Assembly: GCA_021816895.1 (NCBI GenBank)
Contig: JAKAWW010000001.1
Location: 805,067-869,066, forward strand
DNA: 64,000 nt
Reading direction: 5' to 3'
Source of the DNA: Microcaldota archaeon
GTDB lineage: Archaea; Micrarchaeota; Micrarchaeia; Micrarchaeales; Micrarchaeaceae
The translations under genes and the position numbers were made by a program. Below the pieces are notes generated by a model that was given only the letters and a program-made list of their open reading frames with translations, was not told where the DNA came from and made no database searches. The stretch's first letter is position 1, and every line of letters begins with the position of its first letter. This document shows positions 17,148-25,477 of the stretch, piece after piece.

Positions 17148-17222
17148 AGCCACCCGCAGTATATGCAACATCTAACAATGAATGTAAAAAAGTAAAAAGG
17201 AAAAGGAAGAAAAGAAGCAATT

Positions 17223-17648
17223 TTACTTCTGCTCGGTCTGATCCTGTATCTTCACGCTGCTTACAACGAGCGGCGGTATCAAGCCAAGAGAGTATGCGAC
17301 AAGCGTGCCAGTTGCGCTGCACCTGAAGTTTAGCCCGTTTATTATTTCTTCTGCGAGCGATACTGGAAGCATGTGCTTTTCATTCCATCTCTTCAGCACG
17401 TCGTTTATCACTTCCTTTGATTCCTCCACTTCAACTTCGCCAGCAAGCTTCAGATGGCCTATGCTTTTTGCGTTCTTGTCATCGCTGCCGGCATAATCAG
17501 CAACAAAAGAATAATTTACCTTCAGCTTGGTTCCTTCTGAGCTGACCGATTCGAAGGTTGTATTAAGCCTAGGAAACTTTTGCTTTGCCAGCGAGTCCAC
17601 GGAATCTATCTTCCCTTCTACACTCAGTATTGAGAATCCTGTTATCAT
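17223..17648 (-). CDS. Conserved archaeal protein of unknown function (141 aa)
   Basis: Its first 100 residues have an alternating beta pattern (TTFESVSSEGTKLKVNYSF, IGHLKLAGEVEVEES). A helical end follows (PVSLAEEIINGLNFRCSATG), then a Pro-rich tail LIPPLV. I recall a widespread family of short archaeal proteins with this order, ending in a Cys-containing helix and a PPP stretch, but cannot name it with certainty; the topology is loosely SecB-like. It sits alone between polB and the methyltransferase gene. AGGTGTGATAAA precedes the ATG at 17648. Function unknown. Confidence 0.6.
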   Translation of the reverse strand: MITGFSILSVEGKIDSVDSLAKQKFPRLNTTFESVSSEGTKLKVNYSFVADYAGSDDKNAKSIGHLKLAGEVEVEESKEVINDVLKRWNEKHMLPVSLAEEIINGLNFRCSATGTLVAYSLGLIPPLVVSSVKIQDQTEQK

Positions 17649-17747
17649 TTTATCACACCTTTTATGCTAATACCCCAAAAGGAGATAAAGCCTATCTATA
17701 TTAAGAATAGAAAAACTTAATAAATATTAGGTATGGCCTTTGCTACA

Positions 17748-18866
17748 CTACTTTAGCTCGGCGAGCATTGTGAGCTCGCGCCTGTTATGGGGAAGCTTTT
17801 TGATGCGCACACTGCTGCATGCGCTGCCTATGCTTTCCGTTACGCTGCTTATGTGACCGCTTATATCGTAATCTATGAGCTTTATTGTCATTACCACAAG
17901 CGAACCGTGCTTCATGAAAGGCAACAGGCTTTTCATGAATGAGGCGCTTTGCTCCGGCGAGGTGTTGGCGTCTATGAACATAGCGTCAAACTTTGGCATG
18001 AGCCCAATAATCCTTAGGCTTTCGGCACAGACAGGAAGCTTTATGTGAACTAGCCTGCATGTTTTTGAGCATTCTGCTATGCTTGCATCATTGTCTTCGC
18101 TTATGCAGTTTGCGCCGCTTTTCTCAGCGCTGCTGGCAGCACTTGAATCACCATTTCTGCACACTACAGCCATGCTGCCGTGCGCTTTAAGCTTTTCATA
18201 GCGCAGCAGCGCGCCGTCAATCGCTATTACATTGAATCCATTCGCAAGCAGAAAATCAGTCCAGCCACCGGGAGACGCGCCTATGTCTAGGACAACGCCT
18301 GACCTGATTTTGATTCCGAAAAATTTGAATGCTTCATCAATCTTGTATTCAGCCCTGTTCAGGAACGCAGCGTTGGCGGAATTCCTGAAATAGTCGAGAC
18401 GCATGTTGCTGTCTAAAATGCCCATATACGCAGTGCTTCCGGCAAGCACTATCCCGACCTTGATTTCTGGCGTTTTGAGGTCGGCCTTGAAGCCCTGTGC
18501 CTCGAGTGCACTGCCGAGGCACACCTCGATTGCTTTTGCGCTGTCGCTTATTGTGGATCCTATTCTTTTCACCTCTAGCATAAAGCGGGCATTGCCATGC
18601 CTGCCGATTATTTCGGCCAACGCACTTACCATATCGCCGCACCGCGCCGCGTTGACAACGGTGCTAACCTCCATTATCGAGCTTACGTAGATTGATTTGC
18701 TTATCGCATTGCTTACGGCACCGTATGTGGCGTCTGCATTTATCAATATGATACCATGTTCCATGTCAGCGCGTATCTTTGCATTGTATTGCTTCAGTGA
18801 CTGGCGCAGCTCGCCGAGTTCAGCATTTATGAACTTGCTGTCGTTAAGTGCAAGGTACTGATTCAT
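17748..18866 (-). CDS. THUMP domain plus FtsJ/RrmJ-like RNA 2'-O-methyltransferase
   Basis: 372 aa. The N-terminal half (about 1-165) fits a THUMP RNA-binding domain, ending KVGIVLAGSTAYMGI. The C-terminal half is a Rossmann methyltransferase: VLDIGASPGGWTDFLL (SAM motif I), FNVIAIDGALL, FDAMFIDANTSP (catalytic Asp) and VVMTIKLIDY (catalytic Lys), as in the K-D-K-E family of RrmJ/RlmM. The order THUMP then RrmJ-type domain resembles bacterial RlmM (23S rRNA C2498), but the exact target in this organism is unknown. It is the last minus-strand gene before orc1, divergent from it over 144 bases. Confidence 0.8.
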   Translation of the reverse strand: MNQYLALNDSKFINAELGELRQSLKQYNAKIRADMEHGIILINADATYGAVSNAISKSIYVSSIMEVSTVVNAARCGDMVSALAEIIGRHGNARFMLEVKRIGSTISDSAKAIEVCLGSALEAQGFKADLKTPEIKVGIVLAGSTAYMGILDSNMRLDYFRNSANAAFLNRAEYKIDEAFKFFGIKIRSGVVLDIGASPGGWTDFLLANGFNVIAIDGALLRYEKLKAHGSMAVVCRNGDSSAASSAEKSGANCISEDNDASIAECSKTCRLVHIKLPVCAESLRIIGLMPKFDAMFIDANTSPEQSASFMKSLLPFMKHGSLVVMTIKLIDYDISGHISSVTESIGSACSSVRIKKLPHNRRELTMLAELK

Positions 18867-19010
18867 CGCATCACTATGTTTATGATTTGATATCAGTAGC
18901 AGTTTGTATAGCCAGTTTAGATATCTATCAGAGAAAAGATTATAAAGAAGTGCTTATCAATTATATAAATAGGGCATGCTTGCTAGCGTAATGCGTTACT
19001 GGGGGATCAG
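18867..19010. other. Divergent intergenic region before orc1, candidate origin and promoter
   Basis: This 144-base AT-rich region lies between two genes transcribed away from each other. It holds a TATA box (18961-18972), a short inverted repeat GTAA-TGCG-TTAC (18988-18999) close to the expected orc1 start site, and two GATATC sites. I looked for the archaeal origin recognition box and found no convincing copy. Gene direction switches here from mostly minus on the left to plus on the right, as expected at an origin. Confidence 0.35.
18961..18972 (+). promoter_or_regulatory. TATA box of orc1
   Basis: TTATATAAATAG, a strong box A match, 39-50 bases before the orc1 ATG. A GGGGGATC sequence at 19001-19008 serves as ribosome-binding site. 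Confidence 0.65.
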
Positions 19011-20204
19011 ATGTCGCTGAATGATATGCTTAAAGAGTCAAATATCTTTGCCAACAGGGAAGTACTCTCGCCGCATTACATACCAAAGAAGCTGCTCTTC
19101 AGGGAGAAGGAGATAGAGAACATAGAGAGGGCGCTGGCACCTTCGCTCAAGGGGGAGCGCGGCAGAAACCTGTTTGTATACGGCAAGACGGGCAGCGGCA
19201 AGACTTCATGCATGCGCTATGTCATAGAAGAGGTAAAGAACATACCAAACACAAAGGCAAAGCTTTCATACATAAACTGCCGCATATACAATACAAGGTA
19301 CAGGGTGCTGAACAAGATAGTAAGCGACCACCTGCCCACTTATGCAAAGAGGGGCTACGGCGCTGTCGACCTTTACGAGAAGCTCACGAGCTGGATAGAG
19401 GAAGACAGCAAGATACTTGTTGTAACGCTTGATGAGGTAGACATGGTAAAGGACCTTGACGACCTTGTATATACTCTTACAAGAATAAACAGCGACATAA
19501 AGGCAGGCGGGGTAACGATCATAGGCATATCGAACAAAGTTTCGTTCAAGGAAGACCTTGATCCAAGGAGCCTTTCAACATTGTATGAGAATGAGCTGGT
19601 TTTTTCGCAGTATTACGCCAACGAGCTCTATGCGATACTGAAGGACAGGGCTGAGGAGGGCTTCAGGCATGGGGTCATTGAGGATGACATGCTGCACTTC
19701 ATTGCAGCTACTGCAGCAAAGGAAGGCGGCGATGCGCGCATAGGGCTGAAGATACTCACTTCTGCTGGAGAGATCGCGGATCGCAAGAGCGAGGCCAAGA
19801 TAACTATAGAAGACACCGAAGAAGCAAAGAAGATAGCCGAGAATGACATTGTGTACGACGTGATCGTGACGCTTCCAGAGCACCAGAAGCTTGTCCTATA
19901 CTCGATAGCGCTGCTTACCGAAAGCGGAGGCGCCTACAAGAAACTTACAGACGGCGTTGACACTTACATTTTCAGCGGCGAGGTATACAACAGGTACAGG
20001 AGCCTTTCAGAAAGCATGCGCAAGGAAGTAAAAGGAGAGCGGTGGTACAGGAAGTACCTCTCGGAGCTTGAAATGCAGGGGCTTATAGTTGCATTTGAAT
20101 CAGGAAAGGGCATACGCGGTCACACAAAGCTGATAAAGCTGCTTTATCCACCGCAGAAGATAAAGGCGGCTCTCGAAAAGGACATTTTCGGCAGCCAGAA
20201 TTGA
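19011..20204 (+). CDS. orc1: Orc1/Cdc6 origin-recognition and helicase-loading ATPase
   Basis: 397 aa. An AAA+ core has Walker A YGKTGSGKT (about 57-65), Walker B VVTLDEVDMV and sensor 1 GGVTIIGISNKVSF. The arginine-finger region is near RSLSTLYENELVFSQYY, and sensor 2 is GGDARIGLKILTSAGEIA. The C-terminal winged helix (about 290-397) includes TDGVDTYIFSGEVYNRY and GLIVAFESGKGIRGHTKLI. It binds origin DNA and loads MCM. It heads a plus-strand run; its TGA overlaps the TTG/ATT start region of the RNase P gene by four bases. Genes for Orc1/Cdc6 often lie beside the origin they serve. Confidence 0.96.
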   Translation: MSLNDMLKESNIFANREVLSPHYIPKKLLFREKEIENIERALAPSLKGERGRNLFVYGKTGSGKTSCMRYVIEEVKNIPNTKAKLSYINCRIYNTRYRVLNKIVSDHLPTYAKRGYGAVDLYEKLTSWIEEDSKILVVTLDEVDMVKDLDDLVYTLTRINSDIKAGGVTIIGISNKVSFKEDLDPRSLSTLYENELVFSQYYANELYAILKDRAEEGFRHGVIEDDMLHFIAATAAKEGGDARIGLKILTSAGEIADRKSEAKITIEDTEEAKKIAENDIVYDVIVTLPEHQKLVLYSIALLTESGGAYKKLTDGVDTYIFSGEVYNRYRSLSESMRKEVKGERWYRKYLSELEMQGLIVAFESGKGIRGHTKLIKLLYPPQKIKAALEKDIFGSQN

Positions 20205-20734
20205 AAATTGGTTTCATGGACTATTATGACATTGTAATGGACTCCTGCAGCTTTCCAAGCGGATTTGAACATGCGCTTGGATTTAAGAGGGTTTTTGTTT
20301 CGGGCAGGGATTTTGAGCCGGCAAATACAGACAAGGGCGAGGACGCAAAAGGCAGATTGGCGATAGGGCACAGCTCAAAAAACCTTTTGCATGCTGCAAG
20401 ACGTTTTGCCGTGGCTGTAGTGCCGATGAATCTGGGGCTCGACAGGGCGTTTATCGAAACACTGAGGGAGAACTCTACGATACTCATCATACCTTTAAGT
20501 GTGACATACGGCGCTAGCAGTGACTTCGCGCTTTCAACCAACATGCATCTTGCAAGTAAGATGCTTGCATACGCCAATAAGAGAAAGGTACGCGTCGGCT
20601 TCGCAACAATGGCGCGCTCTTTTGAGCATATGGAATCTTATATGCAGCTCATAGAGCTTGCGAAGCTTATAGGAGCAAGCGAAGATGAGGCGCGGCAGGG
20701 CATTAGCCTTGCAGGAGATCTTTTCGGAAAATAA
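20201..20734 (+). CDS. rnp3: RNase P protein component 3 (Rpp30)
   Basis: 177 aa, shorter than the roughly 210 aa of many archaeal Rpp30 proteins. It shows the PHP/TIM-barrel pattern: MDYYDIVMDS at the N-terminus, RRFAVAVVPMNLG, then NMHLASKMLAYANKRKVRVGFATM and the closing helix LIGASEDEARQGIS seen in Rpp30. It supports catalysis by RNase P RNA in tRNA 5' maturation, working as a pair with Pop5, encoded next. Start: TTG at 20201 (overlapping the orc1 stop) or ATG at 20216; the TTG keeps the first beta strand. Confidence 0.8.
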   Translation: MKIGFMDYYDIVMDSCSFPSGFEHALGFKRVFVSGRDFEPANTDKGEDAKGRLAIGHSSKNLLHAARRFAVAVVPMNLGLDRAFIETLRENSTILIIPLSVTYGASSDFALSTNMHLASKMLAYANKRKVRVGFATMARSFEHMESYMQLIELAKLIGASEDEARQGISLAGDLFGK

Positions 20735-21117
20735 TGGTGGGTAATGCTTTGAAAACTAAATTCAGGTATGTATTGGTAAGGTCGACAACAAGCCTTGGCA
20801 CCATTGACGAGCATGAATTCAGCAAAGGGCTTATGCATTATATAGGCGCGACAAACTATTTCAAAGCCAATCCCAGGGTGGTCAAGAACATTGACGGTAA
20901 TTCATTCATAATGAAGGTCAGCCTTAGCGGTTATAGCGCGCTGATCGTTGCGCTAGCGCTTATGAAGCATGTCAGCGGCAAGGAATGCGGGTTCTTTACC
21001 ATATATGCTTCTGGCACCCTGAAGGCGCTGGGCAAGCACATTGGCACGCCAGGTACAGAAACCCATTCAAAAAGTTCAAATGACGTTGATAATTTTGCCA
21101 ATAATAACAACATATAA
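20734..21117 (+). CDS. rnp2: RNase P protein component 2 (Pop5)
   Basis: 127 aa. KFRYVLVRS at the start, NSFIMKVSLSGYSALIVALALMKH in the middle and YASGTLKALGKHI at the end match the Pop5 ferredoxin-like fold, which pairs with Rpp30 on the RNase P catalytic domain. The last 25 residues (Ser/Asn/Asp-rich, ending NNNNI) are a low-complexity tail. Its ATG overlaps the TAA of rnp3 by one base, so the pair is co-translated. The two genes sit upstream of proteasome alpha and exosome genes, as in the archaeal exosome superoperon. Confidence 0.82.
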   Translation: MVGNALKTKFRYVLVRSTTSLGTIDEHEFSKGLMHYIGATNYFKANPRVVKNIDGNSFIMKVSLSGYSALIVALALMKHVSGKECGFFTIYASGTLKALGKHIGTPGTETHSKSSNDVDNFANNNNI

Positions 21118-21152
21118 ATATTAGGAAAACGCAAACTGATTTTGTGATTAAG

Positions 21153-21443
21153 ATGCCGATTAACTACCTTAGGGTTAAAACTGGTGAAGGATCCAATGAG
21201 GGCAGTGAATGTAGAGATTCTTCGCAGATGCTCAGAAAAGAAAAATTAAAGGACAATTTAACTGCAATATTTGGCACTTCGGCGTTTACCATACCAGCGC
21301 CATTTCTGGCACTTTATGCTGCAAAAGGAGACATAGTAGGGGCGCTTGCTGCGTTATCTATCATAGTTGCTGGTACTGTTACATTTGTAATACGGCCCAA
21401 AGCCTTTGTCATAAAAACATATAATGTAAGCACCAAGGAATGA
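21153..21443 (+). CDS. Small membrane protein of unknown function
   Basis: About 96 aa from ATG 21153 (GTG 21144 would add three). A 45-residue polar N-terminus precedes two hydrophobic segments, AIFGTSAFTIPAPFLALYAA and VGALAALSIIVAGTVTFVI, separated by KGD. A TATA box (ATATAAATA at about 21112-21120) lies about 30 bases upstream, so it probably has its own near-leaderless promoter and is not a passive operon member. I do not recognise the family. It interrupts the rnp2-psmA part of the superoperon. Confidence 0.55.
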   Translation: MPINYLRVKTGEGSNEGSECRDSSQMLRKEKLKDNLTAIFGTSAFTIPAPFLALYAAKGDIVGALAALSIIVAGTVTFVIRPKAFVIKTYNVSTKE

Positions 21444-21656
21444 CTCTGTAATGTATTTGCATCTTTCTTTGCAATCAATGCCACATGCCATTACTTGTTT
21501 TGCAGGCCTGCCTTGCACGTGCACAATTGGAATATCGCACTACAAGGCAGTTAATGCCAAACATTATAAAGATTTATGTTGAATACTAAATAACCTTAAT
21601 GCGCATTACGGGCTAAAGGCGTTTCTTTATTGTAATGTTTATATACAGGTGAAAAT

Positions 21657-22352
21657 ATGTATCCAAATGTGCAAGCATATGACAGGGGAGTAATGTTCAG
21701 CCCTGACGGCAGATTGTTCCAGGTGGAGTATGCAAAAGAAGCAGTAAGGAGGGGCGCTACTTCGATAGGCATGATTGCCGACGATAGCGTTGTGCTGATA
21801 GCGCACAAAAATATAACAGAGCCGCTTGCGATACCGAGCACAATACACAAGATTTTCATGGTAGATTCTTACATAGGCGCGACTTACAGCGGCTTCGTAT
21901 CTGACGGCCTTCATGTGATAAGCGTGATGCGAAACAAAACGCAGACGCACAGGATGCTTTATTCAGAAACAGAATCGGTAGAAACGGTTGCAAAGGAGAT
22001 ATCTGAAGAGATGCAGATGGCAACACAGTACGGCGGCATAAGGCCATACGCGATATCTGTGCTTATAGGAGGCATAGACACGCACCCTAGGCTTTTTGAG
22101 GTTGAACCGGGCGCTTCCTACCAGGGCTACTTTGCAGACGCAATAGGCTCAGGCAAGAAGCTTGCAGAGGAGATACTCATAAAGAGCTACAAGCCAGAAA
22201 TGGACCCTGAGGAAGCAGTAAAACTGGGCATAGGCATAATCAAGAAGGTAGCGGAGACAAAAATAATGCCTGAGAACATTGATGTGTCTGTAATAACAAA
22301 GACAAAGGGCTTCGAGATGTTCGGATCAGAAAAAGTAGGCACATACTTATAA
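21657..22352 (+). CDS. psmA: Proteasome subunit alpha
   Basis: 231 aa. The N-terminal gate and H0 region YDRGVMFSPDGRLFQVEYAKEA is diagnostic for alpha subunits. RRGATSIGMIADDSVVLIA and TYSGFVSDG follow the family. There is no processed propeptide or catalytic Thr, as expected for alpha rings. It forms the outer rings of the 20S proteasome. A near-perfect AGGTGA ribosome-binding sequence precedes the ATG, and TTTATATAC lies just upstream. It opens the psmA-SBDS-rrp4-rrp41-rrp42 block. Confidence 0.96.
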   Translation: MYPNVQAYDRGVMFSPDGRLFQVEYAKEAVRRGATSIGMIADDSVVLIAHKNITEPLAIPSTIHKIFMVDSYIGATYSGFVSDGLHVISVMRNKTQTHRMLYSETESVETVAKEISEEMQMATQYGGIRPYAISVLIGGIDTHPRLFEVEPGASYQGYFADAIGSGKKLAEEILIKSYKPEMDPEEAVKLGIGIIKKVAETKIMPENIDVSVITKTKGFEMFGSEKVGTYL

Positions 22353-22366
22353 ATTTTGGAGATTAC

Positions 22367-23056
22367 ATGCCTTCGTCTAAATCTATAATAGTAAAGCTGA
22401 GCAAAAGCGGCGAAGAGTTCGAGATCCTTGTTGATTCTGAGCTTGCATACGAATATATAACAGGAAAGAGATCCGACCCCATGAGCGTGATAGAGGCGGA
22501 AGAGATATTCAAGGATGCGCGCAAGGGGGAGCGGCAGAGCGAAGGCAACATCAGGAAGGTGTTCGGCACTACAGAGCTTGCCAAGGTTGTCGAGTACATA
22601 CTGAAAAATGCAGACATACCATTGACTACGGAACAGAGGAACAGACTGCTCGAGGAGAAGAGGAAGCAGATAATAGACATAATCGCCAAGAATTCCATAG
22701 ATCCGAGGACCAATGCACCCAATCCACCATTAAGGATAGAAAACGCCATGAAGGAAGCACGTGTATCGATAAACCCTTTCAGGAGTGCAAGCGAGCAGAT
22801 AGAGGAAGTGGTTAAAAAGCTCAATGTTTACATGCCAATAAAATTCACAACCGTGAAGATAGAGGTAGTGATACCCCCAGAATTTGCAAACAGGTGCTAT
22901 GGCATACTTAAGCATTTCGGCTTGAAGGGGGAGCAGTGGCTTTCAAATGGCAGCCTTGAAGCCACTGTTGAGTTTCCTGCGGGCATGCGCAACGACTTTT
23001 TCGACAAGATAAACGGGGCGACGCAGGGCATGGCGCAGATAAAGATAGAAAGCTGA
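22367..23056 (+). CDS. sdo1: Ribosome maturation protein SBDS/Sdo1
   Basis: 229 aa. The N-terminal FYSH domain is marked by SGEEFEILVDSELAYEYITGKRSD, the middle helical domain by TTEQRNRLLEEKRKQIIDIIAKNSIDPRTNAPNPPLRIENA (quoted in parts: TTEQRNRLLEEKRKQ and SIDPRTN-PPLRIE), and the ferredoxin-like C-terminal domain ends the protein. In archaea and eukaryotes it helps release the anti-association factor aIF6 from 50S subunits together with an EF-2-like GTPase. It lies 14 bases after psmA and 4 before rrp4. Confidence 0.95.
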   Translation: MPSSKSIIVKLSKSGEEFEILVDSELAYEYITGKRSDPMSVIEAEEIFKDARKGERQSEGNIRKVFGTTELAKVVEYILKNADIPLTTEQRNRLLEEKRKQIIDIIAKNSIDPRTNAPNPPLRIENAMKEARVSINPFRSASEQIEEVVKKLNVYMPIKFTTVKIEVVIPPEFANRCYGILKHFGLKGEQWLSNGSLEATVEFPAGMRNDFFDKINGATQGMAQIKIES

Positions 23057-23060
23057 GAGC

Positions 23061-23669
23061 ATGAAGCAGATCGTTTTACCAGGAGAAAAGGTAGACTCAA
23101 GGGACAGGCATAACATATATGTAGAGCACAGCACCACATATTCTAAGGTTATGGGGCTTTACGACAAGCAGAACAATTCGATAATACCGCTTGAGGGCAC
23201 ATATGTGCCGCACGTCGGAGACAACATAGTAGGTATAATAGAATCTGAGAAGAATGGCGTTTATGAATTAGACATACAGCATTTCGACAGGTGCCTGCTC
23301 ATATCTGACAGGCATGATGAACTGATAGAGAACGGAGAGGTAATAAGCGCCACGATACGCGATATAGAGAACAAGAGAACCATTATAGTTGAGATGCCGC
23401 GCAGGCTGCGCGGGGGCGTGCTCATTCAGGTAAAGCCCACAAAGATACCAAGAATCATAGGCAGGAACGACACCATGGCAAAGATGATAAGCACTTATAC
23501 GGGCACGCACATTGTGATAGGTATGAATGGCCTTATATGGCTTGACGGCGGAGACGTGCCGCATGCCATAGAAGCCTTGCTGCGCGTCGAAAGAGAGGCC
23601 CATGTAGAGGGGCTTACTAACAGGATAAAGCTCATGCTAGAGGAGTGGAAGAACTCCACAAAAGGGTAA
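23061..23669 (+). CDS. rrp4: Exosome cap subunit Rrp4
   Basis: 202 aa. The N-terminal domain begins KQIVLPGEKVDSRDRHNIYV. A central S1 domain (VGDNIVGIIESEKNGVYELD) and a C-terminal KH domain (KPTKIPRIIGRNDTMAKMI, then GMNGLIWLDGG) complete the standard order. It forms part of the RNA-binding cap above the Rrp41/Rrp42 ring and feeds substrates to it. It starts four bases after SBDS and ends next to rrp41. Confidence 0.95.
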   Translation: MKQIVLPGEKVDSRDRHNIYVEHSTTYSKVMGLYDKQNNSIIPLEGTYVPHVGDNIVGIIESEKNGVYELDIQHFDRCLLISDRHDELIENGEVISATIRDIENKRTIIVEMPRRLRGGVLIQVKPTKIPRIIGRNDTMAKMISTYTGTHIVIGMNGLIWLDGGDVPHAIEALLRVEREAHVEGLTNRIKLMLEEWKNSTKG

Positions 23670-23673
23670 TTTG

Positions 23674-24420
23674 ATGAAAGCTAACAAACCCGAATTGATT
23701 GTAGATGGAAAAAGATTGGACGGAAGGGGCTTTGGCGACCTCCGAAGCATAAAGATAACCGCCAACGTGCTTGACAATGCCGATGGATCGGCATACATAG
23801 AATGGGGAGGCAACAAGATACTCGCAGCTGTGTACGGCCCTAAAGAAGTGTTTCCCAAGCATTTCGCAGACCCCACAAAGGCGAGAGTGAAATGCAGGTA
23901 TTCGATGGCACCATTCTCAAGCCTTGAAGAGCATGGCAGGAGCGGCCCTAACAGGAGAGCGATAGAGATATCGAAAGTTACCACAAACGTGTTCGAAAAC
24001 GTGATCATGCTTAGCGAGTTCCCTGGCAGCGAGATAGATGTTTTCATAGAGGTGCTGCAGGGAGACGGCGGCACCAGGGCTGCAGGCATAACAGCTGCTT
24101 CTGTCGCCCTTGCAAATGCGGGCATACACATGAAGGACCTCGTCTATGCGGTATCTGCGGGCAAGATAGGCGAAGACATAGTTATAGACCTCAACAAGAT
24201 AGAAGACAACTACTCTGACTGCGACATGCCGATGGCGATAGCACCAAGGAACAATGACGTGCTATTGCTGCAGATGGACGGCGGGCTTTCTAAGGAAGAC
24301 CTCAAGAAGGCGGTATCGATGGTCATAGAAGCTGGCAAGAAGATAAGCTCGGTGCAGAAGGAAGCGCTGAAGAAGGTATATACGGGCATAGCTGAAAAAT
24401 ACGAGAGCAATGGTGTTTGA
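23674..24420 (+). CDS. rrp41: Exosome catalytic subunit Rrp41
   Basis: 248 aa from ATG 23674 (a TTG lies one codon earlier). An RNase PH fold begins KRLDGRGFGDLRSI. RNA-binding arginines lie in RVKCRYSMAPFS, the phosphate-binding region is QGDGGTRAAGITAASVAL, and acidic catalytic residues are in NYSDCDMPMA. It performs phosphorolytic 3'-5' RNA decay and tailing as a hexameric ring with Rrp42. Its TGA directly abuts the rrp42 ATG. Confidence 0.96.
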   Translation: MKANKPELIVDGKRLDGRGFGDLRSIKITANVLDNADGSAYIEWGGNKILAAVYGPKEVFPKHFADPTKARVKCRYSMAPFSSLEEHGRSGPNRRAIEISKVTTNVFENVIMLSEFPGSEIDVFIEVLQGDGGTRAAGITAASVALANAGIHMKDLVYAVSAGKIGEDIVIDLNKIEDNYSDCDMPMAIAPRNNDVLLLQMDGGLSKEDLKKAVSMVIEAGKKISSVQKEALKKVYTGIAEKYESNGV

Positions 24421-25197
24421 ATGGATGCAATAGATGTTATCAAGACAAAGTATGTGAGGGAGCTGCTTGCAAATGGCAAGCGGGAAGATGGCCGCAGCAT
24501 TAATGATTTTAGGAGCATACGCATTGCCAACGACATAGTAAGCAGCGCAGAAGGCTCAGCTCAGGTTGACCTTGGAAGCACGCGTGTGCTTGTGGGGGTA
24601 AAGCTTGAGATTGACACGCCAATGGAGGACAATCCCGAAGAGGGCAACCTCACCGTGTCAAGCGAGCTGCTGCCTCTGGCATCTGCGGACTATGAGCCTG
24701 GACCACCGAGCCCAGAAGCGATAGAGCTTGCAAGAGTCGTTGACAGGGGCATAAGGGCTGGAAGCTGCGTGGACATGAAAAGCCTATTCATAGAAGAGGG
24801 CAAGGCGTGGTTTGTATATGCAGACATATACGTGCTGAATTATGACGGCAACCTCATAGATGCGAGCACAATGGCTGTGATGAGCGCATTGATGCACACC
24901 CGCGTTCCAAAGTACGAGGACGGCAAAATAATACGCGAAGAGAGCTCAGGCAAGCTAAAGATAGACAACATAGTTACGAGCGCCACATTCGGCAAGATAG
25001 ACGGCCATTTATTGCTTGACACTACAAAAAACGAGGAGAACGCAGCTGACGCAAGGCTAACAATAGCGACTGACGATAATTACGTGCGCGCAATGCAGAA
25101 AGGCCTGAGCGGAAGCCTCAGCACAAACGATGTGATAGAGCTTGCAGGACTGGCGTTCGAAAAGCACAAAGAGATAAAAGGTTATCTGAAAGAATAA
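24421..25197 (+). CDS. rrp42: Exosome ring subunit Rrp42
   Basis: 258 aa RNase PH paralogue: KREDGRSINDFRSIRI, GSTRVLVGVKLEIDTP and SCVDMKSLFIEEGKAWFVYAD (quoted in part, SCVDMKSLFIEEGKAW). The Rrp41-type catalytic acidic cluster is absent, which is normal for Rrp42, the structural half of the ring. It starts on the base after the rrp41 stop. Confidence 0.95.
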   Translation: MDAIDVIKTKYVRELLANGKREDGRSINDFRSIRIANDIVSSAEGSAQVDLGSTRVLVGVKLEIDTPMEDNPEEGNLTVSSELLPLASADYEPGPPSPEAIELARVVDRGIRAGSCVDMKSLFIEEGKAWFVYADIYVLNYDGNLIDASTMAVMSALMHTRVPKYEDGKIIREESSGKLKIDNIVTSATFGKIDGHLLLDTTKNEENAADARLTIATDDNYVRAMQKGLSGSLSTNDVIELAGLAFEKHKEIKGYLKE

Positions 25198-25228
25198 CTT
25201 TACTAATGTTTTATGGTTCGGTGATTAG

Positions 25229-25477
25229 ATGGCCAACGCAAGCATAAGGTACGGAGCAACACTCAGGAAGAGGCAGCGCGAGGTAAAGGAGGAAAAGCGT
25301 GCCAGCTACATGTGCGACATCTGCGGCAAGGTAGCGGTAAGGCGCATAGGCACTGGCATCTGGAAGTGCAGGCACTGCAACACTGTATATGCGGGAGGGG
25401 CCTATACTATGAAAACCGCAGCAGGCGAAGCGGCGAAGAAGCTCATAGAGGGCATTCAGGGCAACAGCGGTGCATAA
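25229..25477 (+). CDS. rpl37ae: Large-subunit ribosomal protein eL43 (L37Ae)
   Basis: 82 aa with the zinc ribbon CDICGKVAVRRIGTGIWKC-x2-C (four Cys) and flanking basic N-terminus RYGATLRKRQREVKEEKR. The C-terminus AGGAYTMKTAAGEAAKK is typical. Its place after rrp42 is the usual one in archaeal exosome superoperons. The next gene starts directly after its TAA. Confidence 0.95.
   Translation: MANASIRYGATLRKRQREVKEEKRASYMCDICGKVAVRRIGTGIWKCRHCNTVYAGGAYTMKTAAGEAAKKLIEGIQGNSGA

Noticed and set aside
18867-19010. Classical origin recognition boxes near orc1
   Set aside because: No copy of the ORB consensus with its G-rich end could be aligned; only the gene-direction switch supports an origin.
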